Below, piece by piece: positions 13,701 through 25,992 of a stretch of 64,000 bases of DNA; the first letter of the stretch is position 1; each line of letters begins with the position of its first letter. The notes under the pieces are model-generated. The model was not told the origin of the DNA, ran no database searches, and worked only from the letters and a program-made list of their open reading frames with translations. A program made the position numbers and the translations under genes. This DNA is from Apostichopus japonicus (Eukaryota > Echinodermata > Holothuroidea > Aspidochirotida > Stichopodidae), in assembly GCF_037975245.1 (NCBI RefSeq), contig NC_092563.1, positions 22,538,960-22,602,959 on the forward strand, read 5' to 3'.

Positions 13701-16700
13701 ACCTAACAGTTTCTGTGTTCTTCACAATATTTTATTTATTTTATTTTTGATTATTTTTGATTAAATTATATATCATTTTAGTACAAACAAACAAGACAAT
13801 CAACATGTATCATCTTGCTTTGTAAACACAAAAATAAATTCAAATACATATAACAATTGGAAAGTATATCTTTTAGTAATGTTCAATGTTAATCCACAAA
13901 AAGTTTTCCCAAGGCTCCCAATATCGTTCCCAATCATTTTTCAAATATGCATTTCTGTAAGCTAAAGTAACCTTTCAAAAAGTCCAAGAACCCCAAAATG
14001 GATGGAATTTGTGTTTTCTGTTTACAATTAAAAGTATAAAAGTGTTCTTCACAATTGGTAGCTCTTTCGTTTCCTGGTTTAGTAATGAATAATTGTTTTT
14101 TCAGTATTGAAGGTGATTTCAAACAAGGTCAGGAAATAATGACATCTCCTTTTTATATTCTCAGCAAGTACATCTTAAACACTATGGCATATATGTGTTT
14201 ATACAGATTGTTTGCACCTTGTCATAGATTTTATGGATGAATTTTCATCAGTTTGTTTTCTTGTATCATCAGGGAGAAATTTCAAGATATATGGAGTTTC
14301 AGAGCTCTGCCCGTACGGGGATGAGGAAAAGACGCTCTCCTCCAGTAAACCGGCATTCTCTGTGACCTCAGCCAAGACAATGAAGGATGGCCACAAGAAA
14401 TTTGTTGTAAGTGTCATTTCCTTATGTGAAATACAGTGCTCAGTGAGGTGGATATGAATTGGGGGAAGGGTGTGGTTAGGGGAGGGTAAATTCTAAAATG
14501 GAAGGACCTCGTTTGGCCCAGAAGAGTGGGCTCGTTCTTCCCTGACTGAAAGTAAAAAATGTCCTGACTGAAGGCAGTTCTGACAGATGATATTGGTGGG
14601 CCTTGAACCTCCTTCCCTCCCCCTACCCCCTTCTGCATACTGGAGAATAAACTATTCACTGTCAGAATATTGATCAAAACTTAGAAAATCATTCCAAGCT
14701 GCTTCATCATGCCGTTAGGCACTGTGTGTTTATCACTCTGTTACTGCAGCTGGGATTTCAATTGGGTCAATCACCTGCACTGGAATTTCTGTGTTCATCA
14801 CAAGAAATGAAATTGCAATTAGGAAGTGAACACATCCTCTGCTCCTGTAGAATTTTTGTTTTATGGTATCGTTGGTTTCCCATTGTACGGTTTATAAGGT
14901 CTAAATTGTGTCTATTAAAGGCAATGCTGTTCACAAACTTCCTCCAAAAGCCAGTCTAATACCAACATGTTGCTCAGGTCAAAAGACTATAATATTTAGC
15001 AAGTTTATAATACAGTATGGACTGATGGTTTGTTTAATTGTCAGTATTCTTTATGATATAAACCTCATAAAAGAAGACTTATTTTATCATCAGTAGTCAT
15101 ATTTCTTTACCAAAGATTAAGAAAAATGAAGGCAATTTTGAGATCCTTTTTGCATACGACGATATGCAAACAATTCTGGCTACAATTTTATTTACGATTG
15201 GAACACGTTCACCAACTTTATATGCCAGATCTTCATGTGGGAATAAAATTTAGGGATAAAGTAGCTAAATTATGAATGTCAGTCTGGTATTGAGAAACAC
15301 TTCTTGAAGGTTGGGTCAGATGTTTTGAAAAAGGTCCTGATAACAACAGTTCCAAGCAAATTGTATCAAAAGAAATCCGAGCACAGAACGAACGTTCTAG
15401 ACACTTTTCTACTGGTAGAATGAGGTCATTGGCCGGAGGGTCTAGCCATAGAAGGCCCACAGTGTTAAGGTTACCAGTTTACTTTATACACGGTAGAATG
15501 ACAGTGCTGAGATTGTGAGGAGACAGGTAGGCATGTCATTCGTAAATATCTAAAACCGGTAAGTCTTGGAATTTGGTGATCTAGCTTAGGTGTTCAGATA
15601 CACGTACATATTAAGACTGTTCTTCATGATACGAAATGAACACTTGATCACACGCTAATAAACTACATTGTTTTAAGCAAGCGTATCAGGTGTAATCATT
15701 TAAAAAAATTAAATAAAGAAAACTCCTCCAGTACATGGAATGTTCTTATATACCCGGCATCATCTTGTTCGTTACTCTAGGTATGCTTGCCGAAAGATAT
15801 CATTCAGTCAGCTGTTGCCAGATGCATTCATTAAAGAAAAACCAATTAAAATGAAGTATAGAAAATGCATATCTTCATAACAAAGCACGTAATATATGCA
15901 TATGATTTTCCCTTACTCTGATGAATACAGAAAATATCCAGAATATGCTTTCAATTTAATGGGGGGGAGTTGAAGTCTCAATTTGAGAAACTTTAAATGT
16001 AAGATAATAGTTTTTGGTTTGAAAAGTGGAATGTACAGTAATTAAAGAGTACAGTATATAAAGCTCAATAAATTTTTGGTCAGTTCAATTATCTGTAGTT
16101 TAAAGAGCCCCTTTTTAAATTTCAACATTTACTTTTTAAGGTAAAATAACCAATTCCTAATATACCTTGTTAATTTCCGTGACATGCAGTGTGATGCAAT
16201 GTGACCTTTCATTGTTCTCTGCCCAACATAGTCAGTTGAAGGGAAGTATTAAATGGTTGAATCGACTGAGTCATCTGCAAACTGTAGTTCCTGTTGAGTA
16301 TCATTTTCAGTTTAACTGTTTTTTGCTTTGGAGAGCAACTACAAATCCACCCTAGGGTAGATGACATTATCTTTAACTAAAGTTTGCTAATTACTGTATG
16401 GATATTTTTCACCATTCCTTTTTTTCCAACCAATTTCTCAACCCAAGAAATAGCAGATCCTTCGATGCCACATTTAATAAAAAGTGTTGCCGTTATGAAA
16501 TTCAAATCCCACCGTTGCAATAAGGTTGATAAATTGGTGATATCACCTATCCTCTGTCCATGCATTTGTCTTACAGTTGTACACCATCGCCATTAACCAC
16601 ATATCACCAATCCTCTGTCCATGCATTTGTTCTTACAGTTGTACACCATTGCCATCAATCGTAACATTGGATCTGACACCTCCCAGGCAACGATCGAAAA

Positions 16701-17316
16701 GCGATACTCAGACTTCCTGGATCTCCACAAGCAACTCACCAAGCTATTTCCTCAAGTAATGGAGCACATCTATTTCCCGCGGAAAGCCTTCACCGGTAAC
16801 TTTCGTCATCAGTTTATCGCAGAGCGCAGTCGTGCCTTTGAACAGTACCTCAGCCACATCTACACGAGCGAGGATATAAGACTGTCCATGCCGTACCAAG
16901 ACTTCTTCTATGCAACGGACATCCGTAGAGCTTACAAGTTCATGTCCGAGGGTAAATTCCAAGAGGCTATACCGCTACTCCAAAATGCTTCCCATTTACA
17001 AGCCAAACTTTTGGGCGAAGAGTACCCGGACACGGTCGTCACCTTCTGCGCTCTAGTCGTAGCGTACATGTCGATAGAAGAAGGAGAGGCCCATGCATTG
17101 GGTTATGCCGAAGCAGCGTTCAGGATCATCCGGGAAGCGCAGACCAGCCCTTTTAAGATCCCGCTGATCCAAACATTGATCGGGGTGAGGTGGCGACTTA
17201 ATAAAGAGAAGAGGGATCTAGAGACATTGCTAGCCACCTATGTGCGGCCAGGAATAGGCCCTGTAGATATGCCGACATTGGAGGACCTTGTCATGCAGAG
17301 TCTATCGCATGTATGA
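10448..17316 (+). CDS. SNX21-like: Sorting nexin of the SNX20/SNX21 type (PX + PXB), three exons, 366 aa
   Basis: Coding exons are 10448-10736, 14273-14406 and 16639-17316. Donors are GTAGAG and GTAAGT, acceptors TCATCAG and TCTTACAG, and the frame joins without stops. The start is fixed by an in-frame TAG 27 nt upstream. Residues 1-96 are low-complexity: a Ser/Glu stretch, then an Asp-rich run near 62-83. The PX domain covers about 98-231, with R-Y-S-D-F at 163-167 (the phosphoinositide-binding Arg region) and a basic/GN segment near 187-197. Residues 232-366 are helical and match the PXB region that distinguishes SNX20/21 from other PX proteins. Length is close to my recollection of human SNX21 (about 373 aa). 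Known family role: endosomal phosphoinositide binding and membrane-protein trafficking. SNX20 versus SNX21 is not settled here; the acidic N-terminus favours SNX21. Terminal codons and all splice sites look intact. Confidence 0.88.
14273..14406 (+). CDS. SNX21-like: Exon 2 of the SNX20/21-type gene (PX domain start)
   Basis: 134 bp. The acceptor is TTGTATCATCAG and the donor GTT|GTAAGT. It enters in phase 1 and leaves in phase 0. It encodes the first PX strands, from RNFKIYGVSEL to GHKKFV, which continue directly into LYTIAINR of exon 3. Confidence 0.85.
16540..16661 (+). repeat. 61-bp tandem duplication containing the exon 3 splice acceptor
   Basis: Copy 1 spans 16540-16600 and copy 2 starts at 16601. 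Each contains CCTCTGTCCATGCATTTG, a pyrimidine stretch, TTACAG and the exon start TTGTACACCAT. The acceptors end at 16576 and 16638, 62 bp apart because of one extra T in copy 2. Only the downstream acceptor keeps the reading frame. The upstream one shifts it and meets a stop at 16757-16759. Confidence 0.9.
16639..17316 (+). CDS. SNX21-like: Exon 3 of the SNX20/21-type gene (PX core and PXB)
   Basis: Encodes residues 142-366, with the TGA stop at 17314-17316. It holds the R-Y-S-D-F motif and all of the C-terminal helical region. Codon use is visibly richer in G/C than the flanking non-coding DNA, as expected of a selected coding exon. Confidence 0.88.
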   Translation: MYTIAINRNIGSDTSQATIEKRYSDFLDLHKQLTKLFPQVMEHIYFPRKAFTGNFRHQFIAERSRAFEQYLSHIYTSEDIRLSMPYQDFFYATDIRRAYKFMSEGKFQEAIPLLQNASHLQAKLLGEEYPDTVVTFCALVVAYMSIEEGEAHALGYAEAAFRIIREAQTSPFKIPLIQTLIGVRWRLNKEKRDLETLLATYVRPGIGPVDMPTLEDLVMQSLSHV

Positions 17317-20300
17317 GAAGCTATATGTTATAATAGAATGGGCAGGCTTGTCACGGCATAGAAAGATGGGAAAAAACCATTCAGATTATTTGAAATGGGG
17401 TTCGTTAATTTTTTCTAACAGGAACAGGTTCTTGGCAGTTTCAATCTTGTTTTTTTTTCAAAACAAAATTTTTAATGTTTTTTAAAATTGTTTTTAATTT
17501 TGATAGTGGACAAAAACAATGGGGAATGATTCCAATGTTGTGCATGTAATACTAATATAGAGAGGTAATATTGTCCCTTCATAATCAATGCCTGATGCGA
17601 CGTGCTTGAAAGGACAGTTCATAGGATTTTTCATATTTAGCTGATGAAATTTGGCAAAGTGATCTATTAAGCATCTGGCAAATGCTGCATTGAATTCCTT
17701 TGTAATCTTTTTCTTGTTGCTGTTGTTGTTGAAATAACAACATCTGAAGTTGACATGTTTTGTACCAAAAGTGAACTTGAAGCAAACAGGTCTGATGGTA
17801 AAGATGTATGTACTCAAGGATATGAATTGATGGTCGCCATTTTTAAAGTTGACAGGTTATGTTCTAGGTCAATTTAAATCCTAGCAGATGGGGTAAGAAG
17901 ACACTTCATCAATCTAAATATATAAGGAAGGAGAGAAAAGTAGCTATGGAACAAGAATCAACTATTGGAGAGTAAGGGCTTCTTTTTTAGATGACTGTGT
18001 AAGATAGGTATTAAGAGAAACATTTATTTGATACTATTGAACCCTTTAAATGAAGTGGAGCATGTCAGGTTTGCATTCATTATTAGTTACATTGTGTCAT
18101 ATCTTATGTCATAAATAGGTGGAATGGGGGGGGGGGAGGCTATCCATCCTATAACTAACACCCTCCCACCCCATCCCCTCCTCCCTCTTCTCAATATTTC
18201 AGTCTTAAGGGGGTTTTATGATATTAGAGCTTTGCATATATAATGTTAGAAATGTTTTTTTTTTTCATCAATTTGGGATTAATTCACTTATACTGAACCT
18301 GATGCCATATTTTTTGCCAGTTTCCCTTTTCCCTTTTTCTACTTTTTTGTCTTAGTCACAAAACTGTTTGTAATTGGAAGAAAACTTGGGTGGCGAATGT
18401 GACGACAAAATACTGCAAAATCAATACAATTCTCATATTTGGTGTTTTTTTGTGCAGATAAACAGTCAAAACATATCATCAGTTCCTTTTCATTTCTCAT
18501 AGATTTGGAGAAAACAAAACTGTTTTCAAAGTGGTGCTATTTGGGTCGTGCAGTCCTTAAGTATATAGAATGTATATGTTAACATTTAACGAAAAAAGAT
18601 GAAGGTTATATCTTTTTTCTTAACTTTTCGAAGTGAATGAAACTTCAGTTATTTTTCAGTGTTTTACCTAAACTACCTCTTAAAATATGTGCTGTAGATT
18701 CCATTTGCCCATGGCAAAGTAGAAAGACAAAACCCTCCCTTAAAATGCAACTCCTTAATTTATATGTCAACCTTTTGAATATGTGTGTAAAAACACATGT
18801 ACCTGCTCAATGTAAAGAGCTTTATTCGATAAGAATTTATTTGGAATATAAACTTAAATCTATGGATTCTAGAATTGTATGAAAACCTGCACAATGGTAA
18901 ATAGTATATTTTCCACATATGAATTTGTCTCTCTATTTGAATATATGTCATTAAAATAATTCTTAATAATTCATAAATGAAAGTTATGTTGTTTTTTTCT
19001 TAGTCTGGTCAATGTTTTAGTGTTGTCTATAAAGTCATGTTCCTGTTTTCCAGATTTTTCTTTGCACAAAGTTATCAGTTTTTACAAAGTGGTCATAATT
19101 TGGGTTATATTTATATATGGTTATGTTATGTTATGGTTATCAGTTTTTTACAAAGTGGTCATTATATTTAAATTTGATCCCAAAATAATTAACCACTTTA
19201 TTATTTATTAATTAACCAATGCTCATTGTATTAACCTGTTTCTCTCATTCTCTCCTTCTTTGATATTTCTTTAATTTTGGTACTCAAACAAAAGAAGTGA
19301 AATATTGGTTTGTACCAAATCAACAATCTTATGAGACATATCTTTCAATCCTTCTAGGCCTAGTTTCTTCATTGTAGCTTAAAGATGTTATGTCGTCTCA
19401 GTGAAATCTAACGATATATTGTACGCTAGATTTTGTGTGATGTCACAGCTTTCCTCTTCTTAAGTTTGATTGAGAGCCGACCGTTGTTAAAATGTGGATT
19501 GTGAAAATCAAAAAGCAGCACAGTAACATTGAGAAGTAGTTACAAATACAACGTACGTTGAATATATGGTGTCTGGCAATGTCGTTTTTAGCAATATAAA
19601 CTGCCTATTCCTCATCTTGAGTAGCAGTATTTCTGCCTATGTTTTTCCCCAATCTTAAGAAATGTCGCATACATGCAACACTTCTGTGCTATTTTCTTCA
19701 AAATTAGGTTTTGGCTACAAACATTGTTACTGATAATTTTTAATACCAGTTTAGAGTGTTGGAAGATTTTGAATCAGAAATTCAAGATTTCTTCGACTTG
19801 CTACATCTAGTTGCAGCATCGTTATCAATCTAAATGAAATGTGAGAAATGTTGCAAGAGAAAAAATTAAGTTACAATGATGCAAAAAATGGATTTTTTAA
19901 TAGTGGGTAAAACTGCCACTTTACAACTTCAATTTCTTGCCATTAGTGAGATTAACCTATGCCTACCCCATGATATGATACAGTAACTGTCGTCCTTCAG
20001 GCATGATCACTTTCAATCTACGATTTTGGGAGTGGTTGAAAAGCGTTTTGGAAGCAATAACTACTTTTTAAATTTGGTTGCATCAGAAACTTTCCTTCCG
20101 TATATAAGCACATTGCAACCACCGTTTCTCTATGGCACTCTTTCTCTTTTATTATTCATCAAAATAGTTCTATAAATGTTTAAAATTATAGTATTTTAAA
20201 TTTGACATTTTTGAGTCAAGTGTTTCTTGTACTTTTGGTAATACCTTGTTTTCCATGTTCTTTGTTGGTGGTATTTTCATCACTAATATTGATTTTTCAA

Positions 20301-23300
20301 ATGCATGATCCTTTTTTTATTACTCTTTTTTTTTTCTGGAGATTTTCGAACAATTTGCTGTGTTTTAGCTTAATAAAATATTTTCAGTTACTTAATACAA
20401 CTGTCTCTGCACTTTGTGGTGATCTAGTTTTGATTCTAATTGTCGGTATGCTTTGATACAAAGCTAAAAAGTTTTAACTATCTTGTTAATTTCCTACTAA
20501 TTGCATTGTTTTTTTAATGCAAATATATTTATTGCTTGATAAAATATTTTCTACCACCAATATGCAGTTGACATGCTTTAATAACTGTGTTACAAATTTT
20601 GAAATTTTTGGTTCATTTGCATAATAAACTGCCTGAACTTCATTAATTAACTGCCGGAGTGTCATTAAGTGTGCCAGATTCAATGAATAATTATGGTACC
20701 ATGTTCCCTGAGGTATGAGATGTTGAAATACCTGGGGAGGGGGGAGGGTTGGTGGTGTTATTTGACAAGTTATCATTGCATGATGTTTATTTTAAAAAAT
20801 GTGCATCAATTGTCTTCTTTTTCTGACTTTCCTCACTGTGGAAATGTTATCTCATTTTTGTGTATTGTCATCAGTATTATGTATATATGGATCTTTGTTA
20901 ATATAAGTTAACTGTGGTGGATCTCCAGTTTTAAAGTACTTTGACACAGTACTGTTTATGTTATCTATAATTTACAATTAATAAAAACTGCCAAGAAGCT
21001 CAAAAAAGCAACTCATTGGGTTTAAACTCGTACCGTACAATATGCCTAGATTAGTACTTGAACATGTGAGTGAAAGAAAGATTGGCTAACTGCAATGTAA
21101 GAAAGGACAAATGTGTTCTATTTATTATCTATATTTTAAATGCAGCATTTTATGTTGAATTCTGCAGGAATAATAACATGCCACAGAACACAATATATTA
21201 ATTTGGAAGGAAAAATGCATCAGGAGGATGCAGGAGGGTGATTGTGAGAGGGGGTTGGGGGTGTAGAGGTCAATAGTCATGAGGTCATTGGTTAAAATCC
21301 AATCGTAGGAAAAGGGTTTCCTTTGCTCTTTCAAGGTTTAACTTTAAACAGAATGAGGGTCGCTGATTGTCAGGTGATCAGTCTAGATGATTCTGAAATT
21401 AATTAATGTTATGAGAACAGCTTTCTATCATACCATTGAAACAAGTAGATAGATACAAATGACATAGTGTTTGCCAGTGGTTCTCAATATATAAAGCAGG
21501 ATCAAGTGTTAATATCCAATTATCAGTGCTGTTGTGTGAGTTTCCCTGCAATATTTGGTAGGTAATATGAAAATAAATAATGATATCGGTATGTTTCATC
21601 TCGTATCGGAGATTGGGTCGATGAGTCAAATCAATTAATCTAATAACGTACTCAATTAAATTAATTAAAGATTGCAAGGTCACAAATATCGAGGCTGACG
21701 TTTTGACCCTTGACTGTTATAATATACACTCTAACTTTTAACATTTTCTGAAATAATCATCACTAGCTATTCCCCTATTTGGGTAACGTATTATATGTTG
21801 CAGTTTTGTGTGTTATTCGACATACATGATGAAGTTTGACTGCTTACACTACACATGTTGTGATTATGACATGTATCCTTTGACAAAAGAGTAAATATAA
21901 GTAATTGGTTGAATTACCATTTTGAACAAGGTCTTTTTAGTGTAATATTCCAGAAGAAAATACAAAATATTCCTTTTTCACATATATGTAAAAATGAGTG
22001 TATAAATTGAAGAGATTTACATTCACTAGTTCTGTTGTCTGATTTATGTAAGCATGTATCCATTGTTTGGTGTTATGGTGAACTTACCAAAGAAATAGTT
22101 ACAAACATCATTTTTTGCCTATTTTTAATTCTTTCTTATATACAAATACTGTTATTTCAAAATGTATATTCAAGAAGTTCTCTCTTTAATTAAGCATGTT
22201 TTTCGATTTGAAATGAAAGAATACTGTCATACTCCCTGGAGATTTTCTCCTCAACATTGTTCTTTCGGGACTCATGTTATCATTTCCCTAGTGCATTCAC
22301 GACCTGTTACTTTCTGAGACCTAATATGTTACCCTATATGTCCTCCTTGTTGATTGATGATTAATACTCTAATACTGGTTTATATGATTACGATTGATTA
22401 CACCCTGACTGAAAAAACATATCTATCAAAACTTCACATGACAGGGAGGATGTTTACTGTAATATTCCATCTTTAGTTTTAGCTAGCCCCTTTCCCAACC
22501 TACCAAAAAAACTTTGCAAGCCAGTTCTGGGGCTGGGCCCATAGTTTGGGAAGTGTTGGAGGACCTATCCCCATCCCATCCAACCCTTACCCCATCCCCT
22601 TCCAAAAATAAAAATAGGTGAATAACTCTTTCATCCATTTTTTGGAGTTGCTCTGTTCAAAAGCATTTGCATAGTATTTTACAGTTTTCCACTGTACTTT
22701 CCAGTGTGTAGAAATTGTGAATCATTGTTTTGAAACTTTTGTTTGTGATTGGTAAAGCTTAATTTTGTTTTCATGACTGACAAATAACAACCAATGCTAA
22801 TGTTAAAGTGACATTTTCAGAGTCAATAAGTGCAAAGTCTTTTATCAATCACTTGTCTCATGTGTGAAAATCTTCTTTGTAGTTGTTGTCGTGAGGATTG
22901 TATTGTCTCATTTACAATAGTAGTTAATGTATTGATTAACTCATTGGTGGTTATGTAAACCAGATCATGTGATTTAAGTTATCTTTCACACATATTTTGG
23001 TATTTCAATTTCTTAAATTGGTTACCCACCTTAGCTGTTCCCACTACTTCAGCGTATATATTCTTTATAAAGACAATTCTGTCTTAGCACTTTAAGCCCC
23101 CAAATATGCTTGTAGGGAAAATGCTAACACATCACAATGAAAGTGTGTTGTAAAAAAGAAGTTCAAAAGTCCCTGTTTTTTGCACCGATTCTGAAATACT
23201 ATTTCAGATGGGAAAACAGTTGAGATGGGAATGAGGACCATGGTAATTTATTGTACGATGGAGTATGTGTACTCCAGCCTTTCCTTTGTGGGTCATTTAT

Positions 23301-23825
23301 ATAACATCAAGTATGCATGTGGCGAGGATTGTCAGTCTTTGCAAGTTTACAAGTTTCTGGTCACAATATTCCACTAATCTGTTCCAGTATTCTTTATGAT
23401 ATGTCATTTGTTTATTCTATTTTTATCTATGTCTTTTGATATGTTTGCTTCATTTACAAACTTTTGCAATCATACAAATGTCTTTATGAACCTTGCTACA
23501 CTGCCAGCTCAGTTTTATACTATTGTTTCCCTTTTTAGGGTGGTTAATATCTTTTTGCAATCATAATACTTACAGGCAGTGCATGTTTGATGTATGTTTT
23601 GGGTGTATGTGTTCTCACTGTTCTGCTATGCATATCTCTGATGATGGTATATGTTTTCCTATGTTCAAGTTGGTTTATCTGATGTTAATGATGACAGCTA
23701 AACAAAATACATTTGATGAAGTAAATTAATTAGTTGCTGACATTGTATATGTTGTTTTGAGTTGTCCGGGTAATTGCTTTACACTTTTCTTACCGGTTGT
23801 ATGTATTTTGCCCTAATGTATGTTT
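17317..23825. other. 3' flank of the sorting nexin gene and AT-rich non-coding DNA
   Basis: The start of this stretch is presumably the 3' UTR. No polyadenylation signal can be assigned confidently; AATAAA occurs at 20372-20377 and 20980-20985, which is far downstream. G-runs occur at 18126-18139 and around 20733. No further gene is supported. Confidence 0.5.
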
Positions 23826-24257
23826 CACCATGAAGGATATGAAAGCTTAATGTGTGTGCCACTATGCAGGATATGAAAGCCAAATGTGTGCCACCATGCA
23901 GGATATGAGAGCCAAATGTGTGTGCCACCATGCAGGATATGAAAGCTTAATGTGTGTGCCACCATGTAGGATATGAAAGATTAATGTGTGTGCCACCATG
24001 CAGGATATGAAAGCCTAATGTATGTGCCACCATGCAGGATATGAGAGCCAAATGTGTGTGCCACCATGCAGGATATGAAAGCTTAATGTGTGTGCCACTA
24101 TGCAGGATATGAAAGCTTAATGTGTGTGCCACCATGCAGGATATAAAAGCCTATATGTGTGTTCCACCATGCCGGATATGAAACCCTAATGTATGTGCCA
24201 CCATGGCATGCAGGATATGAAACCCTAATGTTTGTGCCACCATGCAGGATATGAAAC
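23826..24257. repeat. 34-bp minisatellite, about 12.7 copies
   Basis: The unit is approximately ATGCAGGATATGAAAGC + TTAATGTGTGTGCCACC. Copies vary at a few positions (GCTTAA, GCCAAA, GCCTAA) and some lack GT dinucleotides. A minus-strand frame at 23947-24135 is open only because 34 bp repeats in all three frames. It is not a gene. Confidence 0.9.
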
Positions 24258-24284
24258 AATGCTTAGTAGGTGCAGCCCACTGTT

Positions 24285-24610
24285 TTCATTGTAGCTAAAG
24301 GTCATTGGAGGTCAGCTGAGTTCAAAAGAGTTAAAACCCTGTAAAGGTAATATCTCAAGAAGGAAACTCAGCTGGATATCATGCTTTATGTGAATGCCCC
24401 ATAGGTAGATCAAGCATGTTTTTGTGCAGGTCAAAGGTCGTTTAAGGACAGCAGAGGCCTAAATGTGAAAATCTTGTAAACAAGATCTCAAGACGGGAAA
24501 CTTAAGATAATTCTCACTTGAAATCCTTCATAGTGTGTTAAAAAAGAGTTTTGTGTGTAGCAAAGGTCAAAGGCCATTTGAGTTCAACGGACTTCAAAGA
24601 CCTCAAAAGG
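24285..24610. repeat. About 125-bp tandem repeat, three diverged copies, with AGGTCA-type motifs
   Basis: Each copy contains a form of GGTCAAAGGTC or AAAGGTCATT, then TGAGTTCAA, an aaaacc-tGTAAA segment, ATCTCAAGA and GGAAACT. Copies start near 24293, 24420 and 24555. The second copy has a perfect direct repeat AGGTCAAAGGTCG at 24428-24440. Confidence 0.7.
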
Positions 24611-24959
24611 GAATCCCCATGTATATCTGATTCCTAATAAATTCACCTAATGATGCTTATTGAAGTGGTACATTTCTTTACTTTTCCCTTTTATGGTTCC
24701 TTGCTGGAACCAAGGAACATATGCAGTCAGGTGTGTGTGGGTGCGTTTGTTTTTCTATCTGACCGAGGACTTGAACAAAAGAATTTCAGGTCCTCAGTTG
24801 TGAATTCTAAAGAATCACAAAGTCCTCCGAAGAACTCTATTGTATGGGGTATTGTTAAGGTTAGGGTACGTGGATTGAACAAAGGAAAATATAATGGGGT
24901 GTTCGGTTGGAATGAAACACAAACATGCGTTTGCGTGTGTGTGTATGTGACGCCCTTGG

Positions 24960-25665
24960 CTCGTAAACATGATAACTCAAGAATGGCAAGTTGGATTGAA
25001 GTCATACTTGGTTCATAGATGCGCCATAGTGAGTAGATGAACCCTATTGATTTTGGTGCTCATCTAATGAATAATGAGGTCACGGGGTCAAATGTGAAAT
25101 CTCCAAATGCTAATAACTCCGCAACCAAAAGTCAGAAGTTATTCATACTTGAATTTAATGTGTTGGTAGATAGTGGGTACACGGTAACATATTCAAGTTG
25201 ATATTATGCATATTTATTAGGGGGCGGGCTGAAGTTGATTTTCACTAAAATAGCTTGTCAATACGGTAACTGGACAATAAGAAGTTGTATTGAAGTCATA
25301 CTTGGTTCATAGATGCGCCATAGTGAGTATAAGAACCCTATTGATTTTGGTGCTCATCTAATGAACAATAATGAGGTCACAGGGTCAAACGTAAAAATAT
25401 TCAAATGCTTATAACTCCGCAACCGAAAGTCAGAGCCCCATTGATTTTGGTGCACATATCAAGAATATTAATGAGGTCACAGGGTCAAATGTAAACATTT
25501 TCAGAATTGAATCATACTTTGTGTGAAGGAGTTGGTAGACAGCTGGTACATGATAATGTATGTTCAATGTGATATTATGAACATTAATTAGTGGGCAGGG
25601 CTAAAATCAACTCAATTGAGTTGATTTTTGCTAAAAACAGCTTGTAAACATGGTAAGTTAACATA
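24960..25665. repeat. About 296-bp tandem repeat, two full copies and a partial one
   Basis: The block GAAGTCATACTTGGTTCATA, followed by GATGCGCCATAGTGAGTA, occurs near 24998 and again near 25294. Later shared blocks are CTATTGATTTTGGTGC, AATGAGGTCAC-GGGTCAAA, AACTCCGCAACC and a GGGC-GG-CT-AA-T segment. A further part-copy starts near 25436. The 122-residue plus frame at 24650-25018 overlaps this repeat and looks like chance. Confidence 0.75.
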
Positions 25666-25880
25666 TTTAGTAGAGAGGTCCACAGTCAGTAAAAGAACCT
25701 TGCAGATCAATTTACTCAACAATGACGAAAGCTTGGGATTAAAATCTCAATTGGCAAGGAATGACAATAAGCCCATTGGCTTTCTGGTTATATGATCACA
25801 CACTAACTGATATCAACCTTGGTGATCTAAATCTTTTTCAGTAGTGATACACTGCATTCGACAGTACAGCATTACTAGCA

Positions 25881-25977
25881 TTACGAAAATCTGCTAGGTA
25901 GATAGCACTTGCTTGAAGTTCATCAATAAAATTGATGAACTTCAAGCAAATTCTATCTACATAGCAGATTTTCGTAA
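25881..25977. repeat. Near-perfect 97-bp hairpin
   Basis: The left arm 25881-25927 (TTACGAAAATCTGCTAGGTA...) pairs with the right arm 25931-25977 around a 3-nt AAA loop. There are only a few mismatches (TAGGTA against TACATA, GCACTT against AATTC). Pairing resumes weakly outside, with AGCA on the left and TGCT on the right. Confidence 0.9.
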
Positions 25978-25992
25978 ATTAATGCTAATCTG

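Noticed and set aside
23826-24257. Regular 34-bp repeats considered as a CRISPR-like array
   Set aside because: Units are contiguous with no unique spacers, and the DNA is eukaryotic.
24650-25018. 122-residue plus-strand frame
   Set aside because: Overlaps the tandem repeat at 24960 and has no family resemblance or splice context.
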